This document shows, piece by piece, positions 33,464 through 41,591 of a DNA stretch of 64,000 nt. Source of the stretch: Candidatus Gastranaerophilales bacterium (GTDB lineage: Bacteria > Cyanobacteriota > Vampirovibrionia > Gastranaerophilales > Gastranaerophilaceae). The translations under genes and the position numbers were made by a program. Location: the NCBI GenBank assembly GCA_944325785.1, contig CALVBN010000006.1, positions 1 to 64,000 of the forward strand. Reading direction: 5' to 3'. Under the pieces are notes generated by a model that was not told the DNA's origin, searched no databases, and was given only the letters and a program-made list of their open reading frames with translations. The stretch's first letter is position 1, and each line of letters begins with the position of its first letter.

Positions 33464-34347
33464 ATAATATTTGGGGCTGGTTTTACGGATATCATTTTTT
33501 CTACGGCGGAATTACGGTTCTGGTTTATATTTTATTTGACAGGCTGTATGGTAAAATGCCGTCTTTAAAAACACTTACTGTTTCACCGATTGATTCAACG
33601 CCTTTCTTTTTCAGCGTGCCTAACTGGTTTTTGTATCAGCTTGCTGTTTCGCTTGCAGTATTTGCTGTGATTATGTTTTTGAAAAAGAAATTTAATTGGA
33701 ACAATTGGATTACAACGGGATTTTTCTTAGTTTTAGCAATAATGGCAATTTTTCTGAGCAAAGATAATTTTCAAGCTTCGCACGGTTTGATAAAAGTCAT
33801 AATTAGAACTTCGATAACGATGTTTTATATTTACACCGGCTGGCTGTATAAACAGAAATTAGAAGAAAAAATCAAGTTTGATACAAAATGGCTTGGCGCA
33901 GTTATTATACTGCAGGTCATTTTTCTGCTGTTATGTTCTCATAAGGGGTATAACTTAGATATTAACAATGCAAAACTCTGGCATAATCTGTCGCCTATAA
34001 CCGTTCCTTTTACCGGAATTTATTTAGTATTGTTTATATCTAAGCTTCTGGCGCCGTTAGTTAAGGAAGGCAGTTTTATTGATAAAGCCGGAAGAAATAC
34101 ACTGCATATTATGGCTAATCACGTATTTATAATATTTTTAATAGAATTGTGCATTTTTGTAATTGATAGAAAGTCTTTTACGGAATTGCCGCAAGGATTA
34201 ATATCCCATTTTTATAAAATGGGGAAATACAAATTTTTGTATACATTCGGGAGTCTTATTATATGTACATACATAGGAGAATTCTTAAATCATACGGTTA
34301 AATTAATCAAGAATAAAACTTTGTGGAGCGTGAGGCGTGAAGTGTGA
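33464..34347 (+). pseudogene. 5'-truncated membrane acyltransferase (acyltransferase 3 / fucose 4-O-acetylase type)
   Basis: The frame opens straight after a TAA near 33460 without a start codon, and reads IWGWFYGYHFFYGGITVLVYILF, continuing through the only ATG (33556) with PFFFSVPNWFLYQLA. The remaining 8 or so hydrophobic helices and AGRNTLHIMANHVFIIFLIEL match the C-terminal part of membrane O-acyltransferases. The first helices with the catalytic His are missing. The last residues (SVRREV) are encoded by a GTGAGG repeat. Both ends therefore look damaged. A short functional protein from ATG 33556 cannot be ruled out. Confidence 0.65.
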
Positions 34348-34376
34348 GGGGTAAAATGTAAGGGGTAAAGTGAAAA
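34326..34376. repeat. GTGAGG/GTGAAG heptad repeat
   Basis: Series of imperfect gcgtgaggcgtgaagtgtgagg units followed by aaagtgaaaaatagagattct. It matches blocks at 18158, 18314 and 40568. It forms the last codons of the truncated acyltransferase. Confidence 0.8.
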
Positions 34377-34413
34377 ATAGAGATTCTACGGTTCTTACGA
34401 GTCTTACAGTCCT

Positions 34414-34507
34414 GTAGGATGTGGTAAATCTATGATTTACCGCATCAAAAACACAAATGATGACACCATTAAAAATGTTTCGGTAATCAAAGATTACCAA
34501 AACCTAC
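34414..34507. repeat. 94-bp structured dispersed repeat, copy 2
   Basis: Matches 503-596 at 93 of 94 positions (gcatc here, gcctc there), in the same orientation. Ends GTAGG/CCTAC and both inner hairpins are intact. Near-identity 34 kb apart points to recent mobility or gene conversion. Confidence 0.92.
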
Positions 34508-34815
34508 ATTCTGTACACCAGGCGTGGCGCTCCCCTCGCCCCTTGAGGGAGCGGATTTGCGGACGGACGGGGGTAAATGAGGGGGAAAATGGGGATAAAT
34601 GAATAGTCCGGATAGCGACCAGATGGAGCCGACTAAGCCGAGTAGGCTTAAAGGCGGAACTCTGTGAGCGTGGAGTAAATCCAAGACAGAGGGAAGATTT
34701 TCAAGTTGAGCTTAAGCGAAACTTAGAAATTCGGGTGAGGGGTCTTTTTTATGTTCAAACATCATGTAATTTATACTTTTAGTGTTCAATCATGTTATCT
34801 TGTACGGATTGAATT
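34508..34815. other. Noncoding region with repeat debris
   Basis: About 300 bp with a GCTCCCCTCGCCCCTTGAGGGAGC hairpin-like block (34528-34553), a run of gggggtaaatgagggggaaaatgg (inverse of the acatttacccc family, 34568-34600) and a gcc-rich block (34625-34665). No gene or known RNA is seen. The tail gggtcttttttatg (34738-34752) could end a transcript. Confidence 0.5.
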
Positions 34816-35493
34816 CTAACCATAAACTTTAAGAAGCTCTTCAACAATAATCCAGTCTGATTCTTCATCGAGTTCGTATGCGGTGTATGCGGGCATTTCA
34901 TAAAAAGTTATGTTTCCGCTTAATCTGCATTTGTCTTTTAAGATGTTTCCAACGGTATTAATATAACAGGCGCCTGTTTCTGCGGCCAATCCTTCGAACT
35001 CCTGTCTGCGCGGGCGGTTACGGTAATCATAATTAACCGGCTCTACACCACCGTTAGGTTTTATAAACCATTTGAACTGTTTTTCGACGACTCCGGAAAA
35101 AATTGAGTCAGCACCGCTTTCAAGATATTTTTTGTACATTCCTTCTATATGTTCGGATTTCAAAAGCGGAGATGTCGCCTGTATTAAGAAAAATTTGTCT
35201 TCTTTATCAAGCTCTGCGCTCTCTATATATTCAAGCATCACGCTCTCGGTAGAGGCTGTATCAGATGCATTCTCTAAATTTCTGTCAAAAATCTCCAATT
35301 TTTTAAACCCGAAACCGGAAACTGCCTCTTTTATCTCTTCGCTGTCGGTTGCAATAATAACCTTATCAATGCATTTTGCATCATTAGACGCTTTTGCCGT
35401 CCAATAAACAAGAGGCTTGCCGTTAATTTCTTTTATGTTTTTTAGCGGAATAGATTTACTCCCGCCCCTAACCGGTATGAATGCGATGTTCAT
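34816..35493 (-). CDS. Acylneuraminate/sugar cytidylyltransferase
   Basis: A 225-aa CMP-sugar synthetase of the NeuA/KdsB-like family: activates a sialic, legionaminic or related nonulosonic acid with CTP. Motifs: FIPVRGGSKSIPLKNI (CTP binding, 5-20), IATDSEEI, IQATSPLLKSEHI and AAETGACYIN. No sialic or legionaminic acid synthase is in the window, so the sugar is unknown. It overlaps panE by 26 bp and is transcribed with it. Confidence 0.9.
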   Translation of the reverse strand: MNIAFIPVRGGSKSIPLKNIKEINGKPLVYWTAKASNDAKCIDKVIIATDSEEIKEAVSGFGFKKLEIFDRNLENASDTASTESVMLEYIESAELDKEDKFFLIQATSPLLKSEHIEGMYKKYLESGADSIFSGVVEKQFKWFIKPNGGVEPVNYDYRNRPRRQEFEGLAAETGACYINTVGNILKDKCRLSGNITFYEMPAYTAYELDEESDWIIVEELLKVYG

Positions 35494-36397
35494 TATCTTC
35501 TTCTTTCACTTTGATTAAATCATACAAGACTTGATTGTAAGGAGTTGGAATTCCGAATTTCTTACCAAGCTTAATTATTTCGCCTGCAAAAATATCAACT
35601 TCCGTCTTTCTCCCTGCAAGAATATCCTGATGCATGGAAGTTTTACCCTCGTCGCACATAAGAGATAGTGCCTCCAGAGCATCAGTTTCCAAATTCTCAA
35701 GATTTTTAATCCCTTTTTTATCTGCAATTATCCGAACTTCATTGATAAGCTTCTTTGCAAATTCGATAAAAGTGTTGTTTCGCTTCAACTCTCCAAATGT
35801 CATATTCAAAACCGCTGACGTCTGGTTAGAAAAAATATTCATAGTAAATTTAAGCCACATAGAATAATCAATATCTACAGGGCAGGAATAATTTATTCCG
35901 CACTCTTCCAGTATCTTTATAAGTTTAGGATTATTTTCCGTAACAATTTCCCCGACTCCGTCCTGCGTAACAGAATTGCCAACCCTTACGGCACTATGTC
36001 CGATAAAATATGATTTTAAAACTTTTGCCTCCGGATAAACCGCCTTAATTTCTTCCTCAGAGGAAATCCCATTTAGAAGCGAAAGTATAATTGTTTCTTT
36101 TCCGACAAAATTTTTGATATTTTTTATTGCACTCTCTAACCCTTGCGCCTTCGTTGCAATAATAATCAAATCTGGGGGGGTAAATATACCTGGGGGGGAA
36201 AATGAATCGGCGGTAAATGTATTTGAAGGCAGGACGTATTCAAATTCTTGAACCCTGCCGTTCAAAACAGGTTTGTTTTGTTGATACCGCCTGAGCCTCT
36301 CCTCATCAACAAGAATCTTTAAATCACACTTTCCCCGAAACTTTACCGCAAAAGTAAGTCCGACTGCTCCCAATCCGCATATTAAAACTTTATTCAT
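35468..36397 (-). CDS. panE: 2-dehydropantoate 2-reductase with an inserted repeat-derived segment
   Basis: NADPH-dependent ketopantoate reductase for pantothenate (or a close relative, since family members act on other keto acids). Rossmann motif LICGLGAVGLTFAVKF; catalytic Lys region WLKFTMNIFSNQTSAV; LAGRKTEVDIFAGEIIKLG near the C-terminus. Between the second strand and LIIIATKAQG lies a segment SNTFTADSFSPPGIFTPPD (about 60-78) not expected in the family. Its DNA repeats the genomic acatttacccc repeat and holds two 7-base G/C runs. The ATG has no Shine-Dalgarno sequence and a perfect leaderless promoter. Confidence 0.88.
   Translation of the reverse strand: MNKVLICGLGAVGLTFAVKFRGKCDLKILVDEERLRRYQQNKPVLNGRVQEFEYVLPSNTFTADSFSPPGIFTPPDLIIIATKAQGLESAIKNIKNFVGKETIILSLLNGISSEEEIKAVYPEAKVLKSYFIGHSAVRVGNSVTQDGVGEIVTENNPKLIKILEECGINYSCPVDIDYSMWLKFTMNIFSNQTSAVLNMTFGELKRNNTFIEFAKKLINEVRIIADKKGIKNLENLETDALEALSLMCDEGKTSMHQDILAGRKTEVDIFAGEIIKLGKKFGIPTPYNQVLYDLIKVKEEDNEHRIHTG
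36174..36229. repeat. Repeat-like insertion inside panE
   Basis: The plus strand reads two G7 runs (36174-36180 and 36192-36198), each followed by taaatat or aaaatg, and ends ggtaaatgtattt. On the coding strand this is atacatttaccgcc and gtatatttaccccccc, the same motif as the intergenic repeats at 40660-40690 and 18400-18600. The frame stays open across it. Confidence 0.7.
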
Positions 36398-36403
36398 ACA
36401 GCC

Positions 36404-36432
36404 ATTTTAAATAAATAATGAAAATTATTCAA
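36404..36432 (-). promoter_or_regulatory. panE promoter, leaderless
   Basis: Minus-strand TTGAAT (36427-36432), 17-bp spacer, TAAAAT (36404-36409), 6 nt, ATG. All distances are ideal. Confidence 0.75.
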
Positions 36433-36499
36433 CATTGTATAGCAGATTTAAGCATCTGCAGACATAAACCAAATAGACAGTCCCCAAAAGTTATAGTAA

Positions 36500-36740
36500 A
36501 ATAACCTTGCAGGGTAAAAGATACCTTTTCGAAAGAGGAACCGCTACACATTCATTCAAGCTTCGGGTTGGTTCCCGACTAGAAAGGGGGCTGATATGGA
36601 TAATTTCAATTTGAGTTTATTACTAATCTTTTTGATTTTATACATATTAAATAACGGCTCTTACCTTAATAAGTAAGAACCGTTCAAGCTTCTAAAGGTA
36701 TCCGGCAGTCTGGTAAACTGCCACCCTGTATTTATATTAT
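36500..36740 (+). ncRNA. Structured RNA candidate carrying a small membrane peptide
   Basis: A stem can form between GATACCTTT near 36523 and AAAGGTATC near 36698, and between cagggt and accctg outside it, closing a loop of about 170 nt. Inside are a GAACC/GGTTC hairpin, an imperfect hairpin CGGCTCTTAC/GTAAGAACCG (36655-36683) and the 26-codon frame. Pairing of the 5' and 3' ends around a toxic-peptide frame is typical of type I toxin mRNAs, but no antisense RNA is demonstrated. No known RNA family is recognised. Confidence 0.4.
36596..36676 (+). CDS. Small hydrophobic peptide, 26 aa
   Basis: ATG 36596 after aaaggggg with good spacing; reads MDNFNLSLLLIFLILYILNN then GSYLNK. One membrane helix with a polar head and basic tail, as in type I toxins or small membrane regulators. 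It is too short for homology arguments; the evidence is the ribosome site, the composition and the folded surroundings. Confidence 0.5.
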   Translation: MDNFNLSLLLIFLILYILNNGSYLNK

Positions 36741-36780
36741 TTACTATGCTTGACCGTTTGTCAAGATAAGAAACTTAATC

Positions 36781-37053
36781 TTATTGTCTTCTCTCAATCC
36801 TAATCGCACTGTCCGGACAAGTCATAGCACACGCTCCGCAGGCTATGCAAATCTCCGGATCCGGAGCAACCGCAGGTGTCTGGTATAAGCCGACTTCCTT
36901 TGACCACTGAAGGCATTTTTTACCGGCTTTGTTCATAGGACATTTGGCAATACAAAGACCACAGCCCTTACAAAGATCAGTATATACATAATAATCAGCC
37001 TTGCCCTTGCCGACTCCTTCGATTTTGTATCCTTTATATTGTTTGTCTGTCAT
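36781..37053 (-). CDS. 2-oxoacid:ferredoxin oxidoreductase, delta (ferredoxin) subunit
   Basis: A 90-aa protein with two [4Fe-4S] motifs: CKGCGLCIAKCP and CIACGACAMTCP, with a linker typical of the delta subunit (KadH/PorD/VorD/KorD). It accepts electrons from the TPP-dependent catalytic subunits and passes them to soluble ferredoxin. It lies last in the operon, 258 bp from the gamma gene, a gap filled with inverted repeats. An aaagga precedes its ATG. Confidence 0.9.
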   Translation of the reverse strand: MTDKQYKGYKIEGVGKGKADYYVYTDLCKGCGLCIAKCPMNKAGKKCLQWSKEVGLYQTPAVAPDPEICIACGACAMTCPDSAIRIERRQ

Positions 37054-37071
37054 TTTGTTGTCCTTTCTTTA

Positions 37072-37305
37072 TTCGTGATTCGTGAGTCGTGAATAGTGAT
37101 TCGTGGTTATAGAATTTCTTTAATTGTACTTTGTTTACTTATATTATCTTTCGTGAGCCGTGAGCCGTGAATCGTGAATTGTGGTTATAGATTTTCATTA
37201 ATTGTCCTTTGTTTACTTATATTATCTTTAATACCTCGATTCACAAGTTTCGATTCACGATTCACGAAATCACCTCGATTCACGAAATCACTCCGATTCA
37301 CGAAA
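37072..37305. repeat. TTCGTGA inverted-repeat element, one full and one partial copy
   Basis: The full copy (37151-37269) runs from tcgtgagccgtgagccgtga through a central gtggttatagattttcatta, gtcctttgtttacttatattatcttta to gattcacgattcacgaaat. Its ends are inverted repeats of a degenerate TTCGTGA/TCACGAA unit. A partial left part (37072-37150) precedes it, and two further right-end units (37270-37305) follow. It fills the gap between gamma and delta subunit genes end to end. Confidence 0.9.
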
Positions 37306-37311
37306 CAACCC

Positions 37312-37878
37312 CTACACTGCAACACCTGAATTGCTCACCATTTCCATACCCATCTCGAGTGCTTGATAGTTCAAATCTCTAAGTTCCGGTTTTGCATCAA
37401 ACTTTTTGCCCAAAGCTTTTTCCATTGCGTTTTTAATATCATCAAGCTTGAGGACGTTTGTTGCAGCTAAGAGAACTCCGAGAATGATTATATTAAATAC
37501 ACGGGCGCTTAATTTTTCGTTCGCAATTTTATTAGCGTCAACGCCTATAATCTCTTTGCATTTAACTTCGGGTTTCTTTGTGCATACAGATGTATCATAA
37601 ACAACAATTGAATTTTCATCAACATATGTAGCGCATCTGTCGATTGCTCTGTCTGAAAGCATTATAACAATGTTTCCTTTAGAAAATCTCGGCTCGCCGA
37701 TTGTTTCGTCCGCAATCTGGCAGAAAGCAATTGATACCCCGCCTCGCTGTTCAACGCCGAAATTCGGGATGTAAAGCACCTGTTTTCCTGCTTCATATCC
37801 TGCTTCTACCAGAATTTTAGCAACAGACTGGACGCCCTGTCCGCCTTCTCCGGCTAATACAATTTTTGTTCTTGCCAT
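37312..37878 (-). CDS. 2-oxoacid:ferredoxin oxidoreductase, gamma subunit
   Basis: A 188-aa gamma subunit: KIVLAGEGGQGVQSVAKIL at the N-terminus, YIPNFGVEQRGGVSIAFCQIAD, and MLSDRAIDRC. It joins the alpha-beta catalytic units and helps carry coenzyme A or electrons. It begins 2 bp after the beta stop, so the two are coupled. Confidence 0.93.
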   Translation of the reverse strand: MARTKIVLAGEGGQGVQSVAKILVEAGYEAGKQVLYIPNFGVEQRGGVSIAFCQIADETIGEPRFSKGNIVIMLSDRAIDRCATYVDENSIVVYDTSVCTKKPEVKCKEIIGVDANKIANEKLSARVFNIIILGVLLAATNVLKLDDIKNAMEKALGKKFDAKPELRDLNYQALEMGMEMVSNSGVAV

Positions 37879-37880
37879 AT

Positions 37881-38633
37881 CTATACCCCCTCCGGTGTTA
37901 AAAATTCTTTAACTTCAAAGAATTCTTCCATTTGCTGAAGTCTTGCAAATGTATCGTAGTTATTTGTTCTCCAGTTAAGAGGACAGATTGAAAGTACTTC
38001 TACAAAAGAGAAGCCTCCGTTTTGAACATTTTTTAAGCCTTTAACAAATGTTGATTTGAGTTTTATTACGTTAGAAACGGTAGAACGTGCAACATAAGAT
38101 TTTTCTTTATCTGCAATAGAAGCTACCATTTCAGCCGCTTTAGCCGGTTTACCTGTAACAGAGCAGTCCCTTCCATAAGGAGTTGTTTCTGTTTTCTGCC
38201 CCGGCATTGTAGTCGGTGACATCTGTCCGCCTGTCATACCGTAGTTAGTGTTGTTTACAACTACTATCATAAGTCTTTCACCGCGGACTGTAGCGTTAAC
38301 AAGGTGCTGTGCGCCGATTGCAAGACCGCCTCCGTCGCCCATATATGCAATGCCGATTGCCTCGGGGTTAGCTCTTGTAAAACCATATATAACAGGAGTT
38401 GTTCTTCCGTGGTGAGTTTGGACTGTATCTAAATCCATATAATTCCACGCAAGAAGCGAACATCCTATATCACAGCCAAATACTGTTTTTTGTTTTATAC
38501 CTAATTCATCAACCGCCTGTGCTAAAGCTTTTAATGTTATACCATGACCGCACCCCGGGCAAAACTTGCTTGCTCCAACTTCTGCATTCTGCGCCTTTGG
38601 TAAATTAGGCGGTAGTGTTAATATTTCTGACAT
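37881..38633 (-). CDS. 2-oxoacid:ferredoxin oxidoreductase, beta subunit (TPP)
   Basis: A 250-aa beta subunit. The thiamine-diphosphate motif begins with YMGDGGGLAIGAQHLVNATVR and ends with NNTNYGMTGGQ; CPGCGHGITLKALAQ and DIGCS supply Cys residues for a [4Fe-4S] cluster; HGRTTPVIYGF is a family block. The substrate (2-oxoglutarate, branched-chain keto acid or pyruvate) is not fixed by sequence, but the four-subunit form most often acts on 2-oxoglutarate or 2-oxoisovalerate. Its ribosome site (aaggag) touches the edge of the upstream repeat. Confidence 0.94.
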   Translation of the reverse strand: MSEILTLPPNLPKAQNAEVGASKFCPGCGHGITLKALAQAVDELGIKQKTVFGCDIGCSLLAWNYMDLDTVQTHHGRTTPVIYGFTRANPEAIGIAYMGDGGGLAIGAQHLVNATVRGERLMIVVVNNTNYGMTGGQMSPTTMPGQKTETTPYGRDCSVTGKPAKAAEMVASIADKEKSYVARSTVSNVIKLKSTFVKGLKNVQNGGFSFVEVLSICPLNWRTNNYDTFARLQQMEEFFEVKEFLTPEGV

Positions 38634-38647
38634 AAAAATCTCCTTTT

Positions 38648-38760
38648 TCGTGATTCGTGATTCGTGAGCCGTGGTTATAGATTTTCATTAATTGTCCTTT
38701 GTTTACTTGTATTATCTTTAATATCTCAATTCACAAATTTCGATTCACGATTCACGAAAT
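38648..38760. repeat. TTCGTGA inverted-repeat element, 113-bp copy
   Basis: ttcgtgattcgtgattcgtgagccgtgg then the same central sequence as at 37190-37240 and a right end of cgattcacgattcacgaaat. It fills the gap between the alpha stop and the beta ribosome site. Confidence 0.9.
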
Positions 38761-38769
38761 TACATTCCA

Positions 38770-39873
38770 TTATCCTCTATTCACAGCCAAAGCCATTGAC
38801 TCAACTTTATTAACTATATCATCGCCGGTTACACCAACGCCCATTTTGAATAAAGTATCATAAGGTGTTGTAAGTCCGTAAAGTTTTTCAAGTACCATTT
38901 GAGCCAACTGCCCGTTTGCTGATTCCGTAAACAGAATTCTTTTTGCTCTTTGAACAGCTTCTCTAAGCGGTTTAACCGCAAGAGGTCTGATTGTAATCGG
39001 TCTGAATAAGCCTGCTTTGATGCCTTTTTCTCTCAGTTCATCAATCGCGGTTCTTGCGGAACGCGCAACGATACCGTGCGCAATTACAAGGATTTCGGCA
39101 TCTTCAGCTTTGTATTCTTCCCATTCCTGAACCTCTTCAGACATTTTTTCATAATCTGCTTTGTACCCTTCAAGAACTTCCATAAGTTCATCTTCCATAT
39201 TATAAGTATTTCTAAGGTGTGCAGATTTTCTGTCAACTCCGATTTCGCCGTCAGCGAGAAGGAATCTCTCAGTAGGTACCATAGTAATACCGCGGGAAGC
39301 CGGATCATAAAGCGTAACCGGTTCTCTCATCTTGCCTTGATATCCGTCTGCAAGAATGTACGTCGGGAATCTGTATTTCCAGGCTGTATTAAATGCTTTA
39401 ATCATATAGTCATACAAATCCTGGTGTCCGGCAGTAGAATAAACTATTCTAAACCCTTCGCCGTTTCCGCCGAAACAGGTTAATCTCGTTTCCTGCTGAG
39501 CGTAAATAACAGTTGCAGTAGACGGTCCGCCTCTCTGCATAACCGCGCATACAAAAGGAATTCTCATCATTTCAGCCATAGACTGAGCGTCCTGCATAAT
39601 TACATTGCCAGGTCCTGCTGTTGCAGTAAATGCTCTTTTGCCGGCAAGAATACCGCCGATGGTTGAAAATCCTGCAGAAATCTCGTCTTCTGTCTGCAAA
39701 AATCCGGCTTCTGTTTTAGGAAGCAGTTTACACCATGTATGCATAATTTCGTTTTGCGGTGTAATCGGATAACCGTACATAAATTCTGCTTCTGCCGAGT
39801 TTGCAGCATAAGCAAGCACTTCATTTCCGGTAAGGAACATTTTAGTGTCTTCTTTAATCAGTTTGTTTACCAT
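38770..39873 (-). CDS. 2-oxoacid:ferredoxin oxidoreductase, alpha subunit
   Basis: A 367-aa alpha subunit and the first gene of the operon. FLTGNEVLAYAA, FMYGYPITPQNEIMHTW, QTEDEISAGFSTIGGILAGKRAFTATAGPG and VMQRGGPSTATVIYAQQE are family blocks (KorA/VorB type). With the beta subunit it binds TPP and the 2-oxoacid, releasing CO2 and acyl-CoA while reducing ferredoxin. A gaagaagg precedes the ATG. Confidence 0.94.
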   Translation of the reverse strand: MVNKLIKEDTKMFLTGNEVLAYAANSAEAEFMYGYPITPQNEIMHTWCKLLPKTEAGFLQTEDEISAGFSTIGGILAGKRAFTATAGPGNVIMQDAQSMAEMMRIPFVCAVMQRGGPSTATVIYAQQETRLTCFGGNGEGFRIVYSTAGHQDLYDYMIKAFNTAWKYRFPTYILADGYQGKMREPVTLYDPASRGITMVPTERFLLADGEIGVDRKSAHLRNTYNMEDELMEVLEGYKADYEKMSEEVQEWEEYKAEDAEILVIAHGIVARSARTAIDELREKGIKAGLFRPITIRPLAVKPLREAVQRAKRILFTESANGQLAQMVLEKLYGLTTPYDTLFKMGVGVTGDDIVNKVESMALAVNRG

Positions 39874-39983
39874 ATAAACCTTCTTCCCTTCAAAAAATTT
39901 ACACCATTATTTTACTACAATTTTACAATTGAGAAAAGAGGGAAAATATGATAAACAGCTATAAACTAATATTCTTTTCGGGT

Positions 39984-40454
39984 TTAAAAAACTCTGTAAG
40001 AACAGGTTGTCAAACTTTCTATAGGGTTTTCTGTAAGTACTGCACTTCTCTTATATGCATCCTGTGCGTTTTTAATAACTATTGCCTGTTCTGTGGAATA
40101 CCCGTGTTTTAATGAATTATGTACAATATTATCTGATGAAATTGTTGATGCCGAAAAAGAAGATACACCGGCAGGTTTTTGAGTTGTATTTTCGTCGCTC
40201 TTATCCTCTGTTTTTTGAGTATTTATGTTTATACCTTTTTTTAAGCCAAGGTTTGACTCCGGCATTTCATATACCAGATGAGCCTGTTCTCTCGGTTGGA
40301 AATAATCACGAGAATATACCCCTGTTTGAGTGTTTTCATTAACCTTGTCATAAGGGGTATGAGCATTTATTGTAACTTGTTTTGGCGTAAACGGCGACGT
40401 CAATTGTCCATAGATTGTCGTCGGGGAATACGGTCCGATTGGTTCTGTACTCAT
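39984..40454 (-). CDS. Hypothetical protein, 156 aa, low-complexity
   Basis: Not recognised. Rich in Ser, Thr, Pro, Asn and Gln with short motifs such as IGPYSPTTIYGQ and FTPKQVTINAHTPYDKV; a helical stretch TEQAIVIKNAQDAYKRSAVL lies near the C-terminus. No signal peptide or membrane segment. It may be a lineage-specific surface or regulatory protein. It is isolated between two divergent promoters; the start has no obvious ribosome site. Confidence 0.65.
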   Translation of the reverse strand: MSTEPIGPYSPTTIYGQLTSPFTPKQVTINAHTPYDKVNENTQTGVYSRDYFQPREQAHLVYEMPESNLGLKKGININTQKTEDKSDENTTQKPAGVSSFSASTISSDNIVHNSLKHGYSTEQAIVIKNAQDAYKRSAVLTENPIESLTTCSYRVF

Positions 40455-40567
40455 AAGCGATCTCTAATATATTTACAGATAATATACTTATATACACTCA
40501 TTATATAACATTTTTCATCCTCCCTAAAGCCTATTTTTATTCAAAATTTACAAAACTTAATATGTTT

Positions 40568-40690
40568 GGGTGAAGGGTGAGGCGTGAAGGGTGAAGAGTA
40601 AAGCGGAAATTACGATTCTTCAGCTATAACGAGCATCTAAATGGCGACAATAGAATTGGATTGATAAAATACATTTACCCCCCTTGACCC
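40568..40690. repeat. Composite repeat ending in the permease promoter
   Basis: gtgaagggtgaggcgtgaagg units, then gattcttcagctataacgagcatctaaatggcg, then acatttaccccccttgaccccc. It has the same three parts as at 18314-18430. Its end contains the TTGACC hexamer used by the next promoter. Confidence 0.85.
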
Positions 40691-40712
40691 CCCTTATTCC
40701 AAATGAGATAAT
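40684..40712 (+). promoter_or_regulatory. Promoter of the sugar permease, leaderless
   Basis: TTGACC (40684-40689), 17-bp spacer, GATAAT (40707-40712) with an extended TG at 40704-40705, 6 nt, ATG 40719. The -35 lies inside the repeat. Confidence 0.75.
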
Positions 40713-40718
40713 CAAAAT

Positions 40719-41591
40719 ATGAATTATTACAAGAAATATACGCCGTATTTGTTTTTGCTTCCTGCAGCAGTTGTTTTAATAGTATTCTTTTTTATACCGT
40801 TTTTTCAAACTTTCGGGCTTAGTTTTTTTGATTATTCATCAAGTCTTTACAGTCCGGATTTCTGCGGGGCGGATAATTATGTGAAACTCTTTAAAGAACC
40901 GATATTTTATAAGGTTATGTTTAATACTTTTATGTATTTAATTATAGCAGTTCCTTTTCTGGTTACATTCCCGTTGTTTCTTGCAATTTTAATCAATCAG
41001 AAGATAAGAGGAATAACTTTGTATAAAATACTGCTTTATCTTCCGGTAATTGTATCGATTGTAGTTGCGGCAATTGCTTTCAAGTGGCTTTATGCAACCC
41101 AGGGGGTTTTAAATTATATATTGTCGGTATTTAATATTGAACCAGCGGGCTGGCTTGTTGATACAAAGTGGGCGTTATTTTCTGTTGCGATAGTTACGAT
41201 TTGGAAGGGTATCGGATATTATATGATGATATATCTTGCTTCCTTGATGAGTGTTCCGCAGGAATTATACGAAGCCTGTGATATTGATGGAGCGAACTTT
41301 ATTACCAAGCACCTTACTGTCACTGTACCGCATATAATGCCTACGATTGCACTTGTTTCAACAATCAGTACTATTTCTGCGATGAAAGTTTTTGCGGAAA
41401 TTTATGTTATGACAAAGGGAGGACCTTTGAACTCTACTAAAACAATTGTTTATTATATATATGAAAGAGCATTCGAAAATCTGGATTTGGGCTACGCGTC
41501 TGCTCTTGCGGTTGTCTTGCTGATTGTTGTTATGGCATTTTCGCTTATTAATATATTATGCTTTGAAAAAAATAAGTACGGTGATATTTGA
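40719..41591 (+). CDS. Sugar ABC transporter permease (MalF/UgpA-like)
   Basis: A 290-aa inner-membrane permease with six helices. The EAA loop EACDIDGANFITKHLTVTVPHIMPT that docks the ATPase is clear, so it is a carbohydrate-type permease. The partner permease, binding protein and ATPase are not in the window, and the next gene is a glycosyltransferase overlapping by 1 bp (TGATG). Either the other subunits are encoded elsewhere or the locus is broken. Confidence 0.9.
   Translation: MNYYKKYTPYLFLLPAAVVLIVFFFIPFFQTFGLSFFDYSSSLYSPDFCGADNYVKLFKEPIFYKVMFNTFMYLIIAVPFLVTFPLFLAILINQKIRGITLYKILLYLPVIVSIVVAAIAFKWLYATQGVLNYILSVFNIEPAGWLVDTKWALFSVAIVTIWKGIGYYMMIYLASLMSVPQELYEACDIDGANFITKHLTVTVPHIMPTIALVSTISTISAMKVFAEIYVMTKGGPLNSTKTIVYYIYERAFENLDLGYASALAVVLLIVVMAFSLINILCFEKNKYGDI

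Noticed and set aside
34487..34684. 65-codon frame in the repeat region before the cytidylyltransferase
   Set aside because: It is made of repeat sequence with proline and serine runs and no ribosome site.
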